In this document: positions 27,368 to 35,684 of the stretch, one piece after another
How the letters are laid out: each line of letters opens with the position of its first letter
Position numbering within the stretch: the stretch's first letter is position 1
From: Neisseria sicca
Lineage (GTDB): Bacteria > Pseudomonadota > Gammaproteobacteria > Burkholderiales > Neisseriaceae
Length of the DNA: 64,000 nt
Reading direction: 5' to 3'
Assembly: GCF_017753665.1 (NCBI RefSeq)
Contig: NZ_CP072524.1
Coordinates: forward strand, 744,001 to 808,000
The notes under the pieces: model-generated
Told to the model about the DNA's origin: nothing
The model's input: only the letters and a program-made list of their open reading frames with translations
The model's database searches: none
Program-made: the position numbers and the translations under genes

Positions 27368-27466
27368 TCATATACGGTAATCAAACACTTTCCCACTTTC
27401 ATCAAACACAATTTCCAAATAAGGTTTATCGACATAAAGAGGTCGTCTGAAAATCTGCCATTTCAT
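27368..27466 (-). pseudogene. 32-codon ORF, probably a gene remnant
   Basis: On the minus strand a short ORF ends in YLEIVFDESGKVFDYRI, a beta-strand pattern seen at the end of small BamE/SmpA-like lipoproteins. No ribosome site or upstream signal sequence is present and a DUS overlaps its start, so it is probably a leftover fragment. The remainder of 27174-27534 shows nothing else convincing. Confidence 0.25.
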
Positions 27467-27483
27467 TTTTCAGGCGACCTCTT
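27439..27483. terminator. DUS dyad downstream of metW
   Basis: A DUS and an inverted variant (caggcgacctc) form a stem about 50 bp beyond the metW stop codon. Confidence 0.6.
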
Positions 27484-27534
27484 GTTAGTACAACTCAAAA
27501 ACCTCGTTATTGCCAACAAGGTTCTCAAGCTATC

Positions 27535-28116
27535 TTACCCGACGCGGTAAAACGCCAAGCTGCCCAAAAGGTTGGGGAAATGTTTGACCTGTTTGTTGCC
27601 CGTCATGACCGCGCGCTCGAGGACGCGGATTTTGTTTTTGGCACACAATAAATCAAAGTCTTTGAGCGTACACCAATGGATATTCGGCGTGTCGTACCAA
27701 TGGTAGGGCATGCGTTCGGAAACCGGCATATGACCGCCGATGGCGATTTGGAAGCGGTTGCGCCAGTAGCCGAAATTCGGGAAGCTGACAATCGCCTGTT
27801 TCGCCACGCGCATGAGGCAGCGCAGGATTTTTTCGGTGTTTTGCATGGCTTGGATGGTTTGGCTCAAGACGATAACGTCAAAGGTCTGGTCGCCAAATTC
27901 AGCCAAACCCTGCTCCAAATCGGCTTGGATGACGTTCACGCCGCGCGACATGGCGGCGATGACGCTGTCGGTGTCGATTTCGATGCCGTAGCCACTGCAT
28001 TTTTTGTGTTCCACCAAAGCTGCCAGCAATTCGCCGTCGCCGCAGCCCAAGTCCAAGACGCGGCTGCCTTCGGGAATCCAGTCGTAAATCAACTGCAAAT
28101 CGTCGCGCAAATTCAT
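27535..28116 (-). CDS. metW: MetW, methionine biosynthesis methyltransferase-fold protein
   Basis: This 193-aa SAM-fold protein has motif I RVLDLGCGDGELLAAL and the MetW features QADLEQGLAEF, VLSQTIQAMQN and SFPNFGYWRNR. MetW partners MetX in homoserine acetylation in many proteobacteria. I placed the start at MNLRDDLQ (28116), whose ATG overlaps the metX stop codon by 4 bp (ATGA), the sign of translational coupling. Confidence 0.93.
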   Translation of the reverse strand: MNLRDDLQLIYDWIPEGSRVLDLGCGDGELLAALVEHKKCSGYGIEIDTDSVIAAMSRGVNVIQADLEQGLAEFGDQTFDVIVLSQTIQAMQNTEKILRCLMRVAKQAIVSFPNFGYWRNRFQIAIGGHMPVSERMPYHWYDTPNIHWCTLKDFDLLCAKNKIRVLERAVMTGNKQVKHFPNLLGSLAFYRVG

Positions 28117-29252
28117 GATCGGCAATCCTTATCCACATTGTTCATATAAGCCGCTACGGCGCGCATATAGGCTTCGTCTTCCATCAGAAAGGCATCATGG
28201 CCGTGGTTGGATTTGACTTCGATATACTGCACCGGCTTGTGCGCGGCAATCAGCGCTTTGACCAGCTCTTTGGAACGCGCGGGCGAGAAACGCCAGTCAG
28301 TGCTGAAGCTGGCGACAAAGAATTTCGCTTTCACATTTTGCAGGGCGCGGGTCAGGCTGTCGCCAAAATCCGCCGCCGGATCGAAATAGTCCAAAGCCTT
28401 GGTCATAAGCAGGTAAGTGTTGGCATCAAACCGTCCGACGAATTTGTCGCCCTGATAGCGCAGATAGGATTCCACTTCGAATTCAACGCCAAAGCCGTAT
28501 TGATAGCCGTTTGAACGCAAATCGCGCCCGAATTTTTTACCCAAACCGTCTTCGGCAAGATAAGTAATGTGTCCCATCATGCGGGCAATCCGCAAGCCCC
28601 GTGCGGGAACGGTATTGTGGCTGCGGTAATGTCCTTCGTTGAAATCGGGATCGGTCAAAATCGCCTGACGCGCTACATCATTAAACGCGATATTTTGCGT
28701 CGAGAGTTTCGGCGCAGACGCAATCACTAAGGCATGGCGCACGCGCTCCGGATAGGAAATCGTCCACTGCAAAGCCTGCATGCCGCCCAAGCTGCCGCCG
28801 ACAACCGCCGCCCATTGTTCGATGCCGAGATAGTCGGCAAGCGCGGCTTGGGATTTTACCCAGTCCTTCACCGTAACTACCGGAAAATCCGCGCCGTATT
28901 CCCTGCCCGTTTCAGGATTGATCGACAAAGGCCCGCTGCTGCCGTCGCAGCCGCCCAGATTGTTCAAACCGACCACGAAAAAACGTTCCGTATCAATCGG
29001 TTTGCCGGGTCCGACCATATTGTCCCACCAGCCTGTGTATTTATCCTCCGCCGAATGCCTGCCCGCAACATGATGGTTGCCCGACAGCGCATGGCAGATT
29101 AAAACCGCATTGTTTTTTTCGGCATTCAGCTCGCCGTAGGTTTCAATCATCAGATCGAAACGAGGCAAAGTTTTACCGTTTTCCAAAACCAGCGGCATCT
29201 CAAACGGAATTTTTTGGGGCGTTACAATGCCCACCGAGGCATTTTGACTCAT
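28113..29252 (-). CDS. metX: MetX, homoserine O-acetyltransferase
   Basis: This 379-aa alpha/beta hydrolase makes O-acyl-L-homoserine for methionine synthesis. The oxyanion/nucleophile motif GGSLGGMQAL has the catalytic serine. The aspartate is in FSTDWRFSP and the histidine in NHGHDAFL. The chosen start is MSQNASVGIVTPQ (29252); an in-frame ATG five codons earlier is the alternative. It forms an operon with metW. Confidence 0.94.
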   Translation of the reverse strand: MSQNASVGIVTPQKIPFEMPLVLENGKTLPRFDLMIETYGELNAEKNNAVLICHALSGNHHVAGRHSAEDKYTGWWDNMVGPGKPIDTERFFVVGLNNLGGCDGSSGPLSINPETGREYGADFPVVTVKDWVKSQAALADYLGIEQWAAVVGGSLGGMQALQWTISYPERVRHALVIASAPKLSTQNIAFNDVARQAILTDPDFNEGHYRSHNTVPARGLRIARMMGHITYLAEDGLGKKFGRDLRSNGYQYGFGVEFEVESYLRYQGDKFVGRFDANTYLLMTKALDYFDPAADFGDSLTRALQNVKAKFFVASFSTDWRFSPARSKELVKALIAAHKPVQYIEVKSNHGHDAFLMEDEAYMRAVAAYMNNVDKDCRS

Positions 29253-29408
29253 ATCCTGTTCCAACAAATGCGGCGAAAAGCGTTATTATATAGCAAACGG
29301 CATGACTTTTTGACACGGTCGGACAAGCAGCCTGATGCGCTGAAACATCCTTCCCCATGCCGCCGCAACCGAACCATACTTTTTCAGACGACCTCCTCAC
29401 TTCCCGAT

Positions 29409-29609
29409 ATGATAGGCAGACTTTTCCGCATATTCTTCTTTTTCGCACTTGCCGCGCTGATTATCAACCGCCTCTTCAGCCGCAAGCAAAAACGCGCCCT
29501 GCGCGATGTCACCAAAATTAGCGCATGGGTGCTGCTCGGCGCAGCTACAGCAACGCTGTTTTGGTATCTGGTCATGCTGTATTTCAAACACATTCCGGAT
29601 TCTTATTGA
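29409..29609 (+). CDS. Small membrane protein, function unknown
   Basis: This 66-aa protein has two predicted transmembrane helices (about residues 4-23, RLFRIFFFFALAALIINRLF, and about 39-58) and a short basic loop between them. The ATG at 29409 is chosen over a longer frame because the upstream part overlaps a DUS. No family is recognised. Confidence 0.55.
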   Translation: MIGRLFRIFFFFALAALIINRLFSRKQKRALRDVTKISAWVLLGAATATLFWYLVMLYFKHIPDSY

Positions 29610-29628
29610 CGGATGTTGATAGCCAGAC

Positions 29629-29674
29629 AAAAGGTCGTCTGAAAACCCAAATTCAGGTTTCAGACGACCTTTTC
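29629..29674. terminator. Inverted DUS pair terminator
   Basis: A DUS stem-loop 20 bp beyond the small membrane gene, just before a Correia element. Confidence 0.8.
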
Positions 29675-29682
29675 ACGCATAT

Positions 29683-29838
29683 TGTAGTGGATTAACAAAA
29701 ATCAGGACAAGGCGACAAAGCCGCAGACAGTACAGATAGTACGGAACCGATTCACTTGGTGCTTCAGCACCTTAGAGAATCGTTCTCTTTGAGCTAAGGC
29801 GAGGTAACGCCGTCCTGGTTTAAAGTTAATCCACTATA
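29683..29838. repeat. Correia repeat-enclosed element (CREE/NEMIS)
   Basis: A 156-bp element bounded by TAGTGGATTAA and TTAATCCACTATA terminal inverted repeats, with the internal hallmarks GGACAAGGCGACAAAGCCGC, CTTGGTGCTTCAGCACC and TTAGAGAATCGTTCTCT. This is the full-length Correia form, which can be processed by RNase III and may supply promoter elements near its ends. It lies between convergent genes, so little regulatory effect is expected. The left boundary shows one base change (TG instead of TA). Confidence 0.92.
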
Positions 29839-29881
29839 AAAACACGGGGGATTACGACATTACCAAAGCGGCTGTCTCAAC

Positions 29882-30526
29882 TCAACGTTTAGAATCCGAC
29901 TTCTCCTTAAACTCCGTTCCGACGAACATCCGTTTCGGATTGCCGCGTTCCACCTGATAAAGCTGGCTGTGTTGCGCGCGGGCGTAATTGCCGGTCTGCC
30001 CAGCATGATGTTCCGCCAGCTTTTGCGCCAGCAGGGTCAAAGCCAATTTTTTGTTGGCATGCTGGCTGCGTTCGCTCTCAACGCGCACGGAAATACCGCT
30101 TGCTTTATGAGTGGCGCGGACGGCACTTTCAGTTTTATTGACGTGCTGCCCGCCTTTGCCACCCGAACGGCAGGTTTGAAACTCAATCTCGCTTTCAGAC
30201 GGCATTTCAGGCATGTCAGGCATACGGAAAACGCCGATATACCAGTTTTTGCGCGGATGTTTCGGACGGACGGGGCTCGCGCACACCCATTGGAGCGAAC
30301 CTTGCCAACGCTGTGCCAAAGTTTCGGCATGATTGCCGTCCACTTTAAGCATCGCAGACATAATGCCGTGTTTATCAGCGGTTTCGGAGATGATTTCCAC
30401 TTCGACACCTTCCGCCTGCGCCTCGGCAAGCAGCCCGCCCAATACGAAACGGGCAAAGATGCGGCATTCGGCAGGTCCTTGAGCGGTAGAAATTTGTAGA
30501 TAAATCGTTTGTAAATTTTGCTTCAT
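29882..30526 (-). CDS. prfH: PrfH, release-factor-like peptidyl-tRNA hydrolase
   Basis: This 214-aa protein carries the release-factor catalytic GGQ motif in CRSGGKGGQHVNKTESAVRA and lacks a codon-recognition domain of RF1/RF2 type. It matches PrfH, which with RtcB2 rescues ribosomes cleaved in the 16S decoding centre. GGAG lies 9 nt before the ATG at 30526 and overlaps the end of rtcB2, so the pair is coupled. Confidence 0.93.
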   Translation of the reverse strand: MKQNLQTIYLQISTAQGPAECRIFARFVLGGLLAEAQAEGVEVEIISETADKHGIMSAMLKVDGNHAETLAQRWQGSLQWVCASPVRPKHPRKNWYIGVFRMPDMPEMPSESEIEFQTCRSGGKGGQHVNKTESAVRATHKASGISVRVESERSQHANKKLALTLLAQKLAEHHAGQTGNYARAQHSQLYQVERGNPKRMFVGTEFKEKSDSKR

Positions 30527-30528
30527 AT

Positions 30529-31668
30529 TTATTCTCCGCATCCGCCGCTGGTTTTGTAAGTTAAAACGGGTTTGAACCGGGCGACCAATTCAATCAGACC
30601 TGCGTTTTTCATGGCTGAAATGACGCTGTCTATGCTTTTATAAGCCTGCGGAGCTTCTTCAAAAATCAAAGCCTTATCCTGACAAACGACCACGCTGCCG
30701 AAGGCGGTTTGGCGCAGGCTGTCGGCGGAATATTTGTGCGACAGGCGACCTTTGCATTCGCCGCGCTGCCACTTCCGTCCTGCGCCGTGTGCCAATGTGT
30801 TCAGCGAAATTTGGCAATCTTGGGTCGGCAGAACCAGATAGCTGTAATCGCCGCGCGAGCCGGGTATCATGACCAGACCTTTATCGGCAGGCGTTGCGCC
30901 TTTTCGGTGCAGCCAGCCGGTTTGCCCCGCGATTTCGGTTTTCTCAAGGAAATTGTGATGCACGTCGAGCAGGCATTCACCTTCCGTGCGCCAGCGGTCG
31001 AGCATTCTGGCGGCAATCAGACGGCGGTTTAGACCGGCGAACTCAAGGGCTGCCTGATGTTCGGCAAGATAGTCCGCCGTAGCCTCGCTGCCTTCCGCCA
31101 AACCTCGATGACCATAGGCTTCGATGTGGCGTCGCAAAATTTGCTGCCCCAGTCCGCGCGAACCGCTGTGTACCAACAGTTGCAAACGGTCTGAATCAAA
31201 GTCAACGGGAAGCAAGTCATCGCGGTAAAAGGTTTCGACGGTTTGCAATTCGGCAAAATGATTGCCGCCGCCGATAGTGCCGACTGCGAGGTCGTCTGAA
31301 AATGGAAAATCAGATGCGGCTTCTCCGAGTAAGGCTTCTTGTTCGTCTTGGCTCAAAGGCGTATCGATGTTGCCAAGCTGCTTGGCGAGTTTGGCGGGTT
31401 TAAGCTTGGCGGCGGATAAATTGGTTTGCCAAAACGCCATGCCGCAACCGATATCGTTGCCGATGAGCGCAGGGTAAAAATGGTGTTCGCTGAAAAATGC
31501 CGCACCGACGGGATAACCGCGCCCCGCGTGCAGATCAGGCATACCGGCTACGCGCAACATGTGCGGCAGCTTGGCGGTGGTTTCGAGTTGAGCGACGGCG
31601 TTGCCTTCAATCCAGGTTTCTGAATCAGCGATGATGTGAATATGATGGGGATGTTGATAATTGCCCAT
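30529..31668 (-). CDS. rtcB: RtcB2-type RNA ligase
   Basis: This 379-aa RtcB homologue has GMPDLHAGRGYPVGAAFF, ALIGNDIGCGMAF, GGGNHFAEL and HSGSRGLGQQILRRH, which hold the Mn2+ ligands and the GMP-linked histidine region. RtcB joins 2',3'-cyclic phosphate and 5'-OH RNA ends. Pairing with prfH marks it as the RtcB2 subtype that reseals cleaved 16S rRNA. The start at MGNYQHPHH (31668) is preferred over an ORF 11 codons longer. A DUS is embedded near 31290. Confidence 0.93.
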   Translation of the reverse strand: MGNYQHPHHIHIIADSETWIEGNAVAQLETTAKLPHMLRVAGMPDLHAGRGYPVGAAFFSEHHFYPALIGNDIGCGMAFWQTNLSAAKLKPAKLAKQLGNIDTPLSQDEQEALLGEAASDFPFSDDLAVGTIGGGNHFAELQTVETFYRDDLLPVDFDSDRLQLLVHSGSRGLGQQILRRHIEAYGHRGLAEGSEATADYLAEHQAALEFAGLNRRLIAARMLDRWRTEGECLLDVHHNFLEKTEIAGQTGWLHRKGATPADKGLVMIPGSRGDYSYLVLPTQDCQISLNTLAHGAGRKWQRGECKGRLSHKYSADSLRQTAFGSVVVCQDKALIFEEAPQAYKSIDSVISAMKNAGLIELVARFKPVLTYKTSGGCGE

Positions 31669-31701
31669 GTGTATGCTTTCTTTAAAACGGACAGATGGCA
31701 A

Positions 31702-32080
31702 AACGAGTCCAAACCGACGGCTTAAAAGATAAACGTGGTTTGAAAATATACCGACTGCCGTCTGAGGTCTTCAGACGACCTCTGTCCGATTGATGGGAAA
31801 GCAGCCCAAAGCGGGCGATAGGGAAAATGCGGGAACGCGTTGTCCGAAAATCAGACCGACGCTTGGGCTGCAAAGAATGTGATTGAGCGGATTGAAGTAT
31901 TGCGTGTCATGGCTGCTCCTTTCTTTGCATGTGAAAATTGAAAACAGGCGGATTATAGGGGAAATGTTTGAAGCATTGCAATAAAACTGCGTTTTTTAGC
32001 ATAACCGCTCTAGCAGCATAGGTACAAAACTTCGAATAGACAAAACGGTACATTTGAAACACGTTTTGATGCAATGCCTG
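31702..32080. other. Intergenic region left of the island
   Basis: No convincing gene is seen. A minus-strand ATG at 31911-31913 has a good ribosome site (AAAGGAGCAGCC) but the frame stops after about 19 codons. A half DUS dyad lies near 31770. Confidence 0.45.
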
Positions 32081-32104
32081 AAAACTTACCCCAAAAGTTA
32101 CCCC
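32081..32104. promoter_or_regulatory. Candidate integrase arm-type sites, left end
   Basis: AAAACTTACCCC and AAAAGTTACCCC lie in tandem. Similar words (GGGTAACTT and its complement) recur four times between the integrase and the right att copy, as expected for arm-type sites. Confidence 0.5.
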
Positions 32105-32149
32105 ATAAATGGTAAAAACCCAAGCATACGCCAGCATAACCAAGGCAAT

Positions 32150-32185
32150 AAAAAAGCCTTAAAACCGTTAATGCTCAAGGCTTTA
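32150..32185 (-). terminator. tmRNA-type terminator, left copy
   Basis: Read on the minus strand, AAAGCCTTGAGC / AAGGCTTTTTT forms a stem with a T tract, 34 bp beyond the tmRNA 3'-end fragment. The same structure is at 60182-60217. Confidence 0.7.
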
Positions 32186-32218
32186 TGCGTATTACAGGAT
32201 ACTGCTGAAAATTGGGTA

Positions 32219-32244
32219 TGGTGGAGGTGGGGGGAATTGAACCC
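32219..32244 (-). other. tmRNA (ssrA) 3'-end fragment in the left att copy
   Basis: On the minus strand it reads GGGTTCAATTCCCCCC then ACCTCCACCA, the T-arm, acceptor and CCA end of Neisseria tmRNA, with one change in the acceptor relative to the right copy. No tmRNA body is present to its right, so it is an attachment-site fragment rather than a gene. Confidence 0.7.
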
Positions 32245-32280
32245 ACCTAGCCCGTAACCAGTAGTATGTGTATAGACAAA

Positions 32281-32305
32281 CGCCCTTGATTTAGGGCGTT
32301 TTTTA
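32281..32305 (+). terminator. Rho-independent terminator in the left att copy
   Basis: CGCCCTTGATTTAGGGCG followed by six T. The identical structure is at 60313-60336. Confidence 0.75.
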
Positions 32306-32317
32306 TCTGTTCATATA

Positions 32318-33218
32318 TAGTCAATTAAAATCAAAATAGGACACTAGCGCATCGTCAAATCGGGCGTAATCAGACAAAACGGTTCTCAGATACCGCTTAA
32401 TATTCGCCCACACCTTCTCAATCGGGTTGAGCTCAGGTGAATAAGGTGCAAGAGGCAATACCTTATGGCCCAATTTTTCCGCCATTTCCCGTAAGACACC
32501 CATACGGTGAAATCGTGCATTATCTAAAATAATCACCGATTTCTGAGTCAATACGGGCAGTAGGCATTGCTGAAACCACGCTTCAAAAAAGACTCCGGTC
32601 ATCGTATTTTGATAAACCATCGGAGCAATCAGCCGGTTGCCAACTTATGCGGACACCAGAGATAAGCGTTGGTATCTTTTTCCACTTATCTGCGCTTTCA
32701 CTATTTGCCCTTTCAGGCTGCGGGCATAGGGGCGGAACAGGTAGCGGTCAAATCCTGTTTCATCCAAATAAACACGTTGGTAGTCGGAAAATTCGGCCAG
32801 CTGTGTCAAATAATGCGTTACTTTGGCCGGGTCTTGTTCTTTGTAAGTGGTGGTCTTTTTTTGCGCGTCATCCCCATCTGTTTGAGCGCATAGTAAACGG
32901 CGGCTGGCGTACAATCAAAATGTTTGGCGATTTCATGCAGATAGGCATCCGGGTGTTGCCCAACATATTGAGCCAGTTTTTGCCTATCCAATTTGACGGC
33001 ATTTAGACTGGTAACTTGATGTTTTAGGCTGCCTGTTTGTTTTTTAAGGCGAATCCACAGGTAAAGCGTGTTTCTTGACAGGTTAAACGTTGCTGCGGTT
33101 TGGCTGATGTTTTTGCATTGTTCGTAATAGTTTAAAGCTTTGTTTCTTAAGTCCGCAGAGTATGCCATGGTTAGACCTTCAAAGTTGAGTATTGTACTAT
33201 TTTGTTTTTAATTGACTA
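32318..33218 (-). mobile_element. IS630-family insertion splitting the left att copy
   Basis: A 901-bp element with perfect outer inverted repeats (TAGTCAATTAAAA) and a duplicated TA target (32316-32317 and 33219-33220). The right att copy shows the uninterrupted target, TCATATACTACTGG, so the insertion point can be read directly. Confidence 0.93.
32321..33168 (-). pseudogene. IS630-family transposase, frameshifted with a premature stop
   Basis: Starting at 33168, the N-terminal helix-turn-helix part (MAYSADLRNKALNYYEQC) is read to about 32820. Near an A-rich run (complement of tttttttgcg, about 32858) the frame must shift to continue as YLDETGFDRYLFRPYARSL. A TAA at about 32646 then interrupts LSLVSA before VGNRLIAPMVYQN. 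The rest carries the DDE residues in ILDNARFHRM and APYSPELNPIEKVWANIK. The A-run shift may be the programmed frameshift common in IS630, but the TAA looks like a real nonsense change (probably CAA to TAA). Confidence 0.85.
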
Positions 33219-33310
33219 TACTACTGGCTGCGGTCATTTGTGCCACGATTTGTGCCAAACCCAACGAGGGTATTCCCAATCGATACTCAAATCGACCAAT
33301 GCAAGAAAAA
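33219..33310. repeat. Continuation of the left att copy beyond IS630
   Basis: TACTACTGGCTGCGGTCATT, then TTTGTGCCAAACCCAACGAG and GGTATTCCCA, match 60346-60438 with a few changes. The next 370 bp (33311-33683) contain a short open frame (to 33458) ending HRWYTVFFELTESG that I cannot assign, and no clear gene. Confidence 0.75.
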
Positions 33311-34450
33311 AACTCAAGAACTCGGAACCAGTGTGCTACAGATTTTCCGCGACAAACATATCAAAGATACCAAGCAGCGCAAACTACTACAACACGAACT
33401 AACTGAACTACTACACCGTTGGTATACCGTCTTTTTTGAGCTGACTGAATCCGGATAAGCCGACTCAGACAGCAACTTTCTACTTAAACGGCTGTCTGGC
33501 AATGGTGAACGGAAACAAACCTTGTTCATTGGAGCTCGATAAACTCGCTTTTGCACCAAGTATCGAAAATCTCTGCCACCGACATTAATAGCACCTTAAT
33601 TAGCATAAGTAATTGTGTTACCTATATTTTATTAACATTAACAAATTCAATTCTTATTACCTTCTACGCAAATTTGTCTCTCTGAGACCTTTGAAAAATA
33701 CTCCTCTTCCTCATTTCCCCCCAGCAGCCGAAACCCAAACACAGGTTTTCGGCTGTTTTCGCCCCTAATTGCGCCTAATTTTACCCAAATACCCCCTTAA
33801 TTCTCCCCGGACGCCCCATAATAAGGCATCCGGGCCGCCTTTTAGGCGGCAACAGACACACTTAGCCTGTTGGCCGCTTTCAACAGGTTCAAACACATCG
33901 CCTTCAGATGGCTTTGCGCACTCACTTTAATCAGCCCGAAATAGGCTGCCCGGGCGTAGCGGAATTTACGGTGCAGCGTCCCAAAGCTTTGTTCGACCAC
34001 ATAACGGGTATTCGACAAATATCGGTTGCGTTTGGTTTGCACTTCCGTCAGCGGACGGTTGCGGTGGGCTTTGCGCATAATGCCGTCCAGCAACTGATGC
34101 TCTTTCAGATGTTGTCGGTTTTCCGCACTGTCGTAGCCTTTATCGGCATAGACGGTCGTACCTTCAATGCCCTCCAGCAAAGGCAACAGGTGGTTGCACT
34201 CATGGGTATTGGCAGGGGTGATGTGCAGTTTCTCGATATAGCCTTCCTCATCGGTACGGGTATGTTGTTTGTAACCGAGTTTGTAGAGGCCGTTTTTCTT
34301 TGTTCAACGGGCATCTTTATCTTTGCTCGGTGTGGTTTGGCCGCTGATTTGTCCTTCTTCATCGACTTCTATAGCCTGACGCTGTTTGCTGCCGGCGGTC
34401 TGAATAATGGTGGCGTCAATGACGGCGGCGGATGCCTTCTCTACTTTTAG

Positions 34451-34631
34451 GAGACCTTTGCAAAAATAGTCTATTAACGAAATTTGACGCATAAAAATGC
34501 GCCAAAAAATCTTCAATTGACTAAAACCTTCCTAATATTGAGCAAAAAGTAGGAAAAATCAGAAAGGTTTTGCATTTTGAAAATGAGATTGAGCATAAAA
34601 TTTTAGTAACCTATGTTATTGCAAAGGTCTC
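34451..34631. repeat. MITE copy 1 (181 bp)
   Basis: Terminal inverted repeats GAGACCTTTGCAA / TTGCAAAGGTCTC and a 5-bp target duplication TTTAG on both sides. No ORF. Confidence 0.88.
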
Positions 34632-35004
34632 TTTAGGTTTTTTTCGGTCAGTTGGCGGTTAATCAGTTCCAGCAATTCGGATAGGGTGTTGTCTTGCGCC
34701 AGCCAGTTACGGTAGCGGCATAAGGTGCTGTAATCGGGGATGCTCAACTCGTTAAAGCGGCAAAACAGGTTGAAATCGATGCGGGTGATGAGGCTGTGTT
34801 CGAGTTCGGGATCGGAGAGGCTGTGCCATTGTCCGAGCAGGACGGCTTTGAACATGGACAACAGGGGATAGGCGGGACGGCCGCGGTGGTTTCGGAGGTA
34901 ACGGGTTCTTTGACGGTTCAAGTACTGTTCGATCGGTTGCCAATCAATCACTTGATCTAACTTCAATAGCGGGAAGCGGTCGATGTGTTTGGCAATCATG
35001 GCTT

Positions 35005-35185
35005 GAGACCTTTGCAATAACATAGGTTATTAAAATTTTATGCTCAACACCATTTTCAAAATGAGGAACCTCCCTGATTTCTTCCACTTTTTTCTCAATA
35101 TCAGAAAGGTTTTAGTCAATTGAAAATTTTTTAGCACATTTTTATGCGTCAAATTTCGTTAACAGACTATTTTTGCAAAGGTCTC
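35005..35185. repeat. MITE copy 2 (181 bp), inverted relative to copy 1
   Basis: The same length and ends as copy 1 in the opposite orientation, with a 5-bp target duplication GGCTT (35000-35004 and 35186-35190). Confidence 0.88.
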
Positions 35186-35343
35186 GGCTTGTGCGGTTTG
35201 CTGGAAGAAGGTGCTCATGAGAAATCCCCTAAATGTCTTGGTGGAAATTTAGGGGATTTTGGGGGGATTTTGCAAAGGTGTCTCCCTCTACCCAACCTCA
35301 AATTCTCTGCATTAGAATAGTATATTGATCAAAAGGAGAACAC

Positions 35344-35643
35344 ATGACTACCTACTTCGTCTCTCGTCATGCAGGCGCGATTGAATGGATAAAGCAACAA
35401 CCACAATGGCAAATAGATGAATTTACCTCACACCTGGACGCAACAAGAATTCAAGCGGGCGATGTGGTTTTAGGAACGTTGCCCTTGGACTTGGCTGCAG
35501 AAGTGTGCCATCGCGGTGCCAAATTTTATTTTTTAATTTTGCCCCAGCAGTTTGCAGAACGAGGCAACGAGCATACTGTAGCAGCCATGTCTGCCGCAGG
35601 CGCAACCTTGCAACGGTTTGAAGTCAAAAAAATCACCGAATAA
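35344..35643 (+). CDS. csx16: Csx16 family protein, probable cyclic oligoadenylate ring nuclease
   Basis: This 99-aa protein starts MTTYFVSRHAGAIEWIKQQ and contains GDVVLGTLPLDLAAEVC, the pattern of the Csx16 (VVA1548, TIGR02620) family found only with type III CRISPR systems. Members have been reported to degrade cyclic tetra-adenylate, switching off the antiviral signal. AAAAGGAGAACAC precedes the ATG. It is first in a four-gene plus-strand operon leading to CRISPR array 1. Confidence 0.85.
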   Translation: MTTYFVSRHAGAIEWIKQQPQWQIDEFTSHLDATRIQAGDVVLGTLPLDLAAEVCHRGAKFYFLILPQQFAERGNEHTVAAMSAAGATLQRFEVKKITE

Positions 35644-35684
35644 TTTTTCAGGCTGTCTAAAAAATCTCAATCAAGGAGAGTGCA

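Larger units (their letters stand above)
33842..35218 (-). pseudogene. IS1106-like (IS5 family) transposase, disrupted
   Basis: It begins MSTFFQQTAQA at 35218 and is interrupted by a MITE at 35185-35005. It continues as MIAKHIDRFPLLKLDQVIDW and is interrupted again at 34631-34451 after QLTEKNLK. It then resumes with KVEKASAAVIDATIIQTAGS (first DDE Asp), hits a stop after KDKDAR (about 34304), and ends with TTVYADKGYDSAENRQHL and VVEQSFGTLHRKFRYARA (second Asp and Glu region). The gene was full length before these changes. Confidence 0.85.
33684..35284 (-). mobile_element. IS5-family element (IS1106-like) carrying two MITE insertions
   Basis: Bounded by related inverted ends (GAGACCTTTG... 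on the left; complement of CAAAGGTGTCTC on the right). Without the two 181-bp inserts it would be about 1.2 kb, the normal size for IS1106-like elements. The transposase is disrupted, so the element is inactive. Confidence 0.8.

Noticed and set aside
27278..27550. Plus-strand 90-codon ORF downstream of the orphan CRISPR locus
   Set aside because: It crosses a DUS dyad and overlaps the end of metW, with no ribosome site and no recognisable protein features.
31907..32143. 78-codon minus-strand ORF
   Set aside because: It runs through the candidate arm sites and the edge of the att repeat, so it is unlikely to be a gene.
32219..32317. Intact tmRNA or tRNA gene at the left att copy
   Set aside because: Only the T-arm and acceptor end are present; the alanine-like 5' half and tag-peptide region are absent at both ends.
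33240..33458. 72-codon ORF after IS630
   Set aside because: Its first third is att repeat sequence and the rest matches nothing I know; the frame is lost at the corresponding right end.
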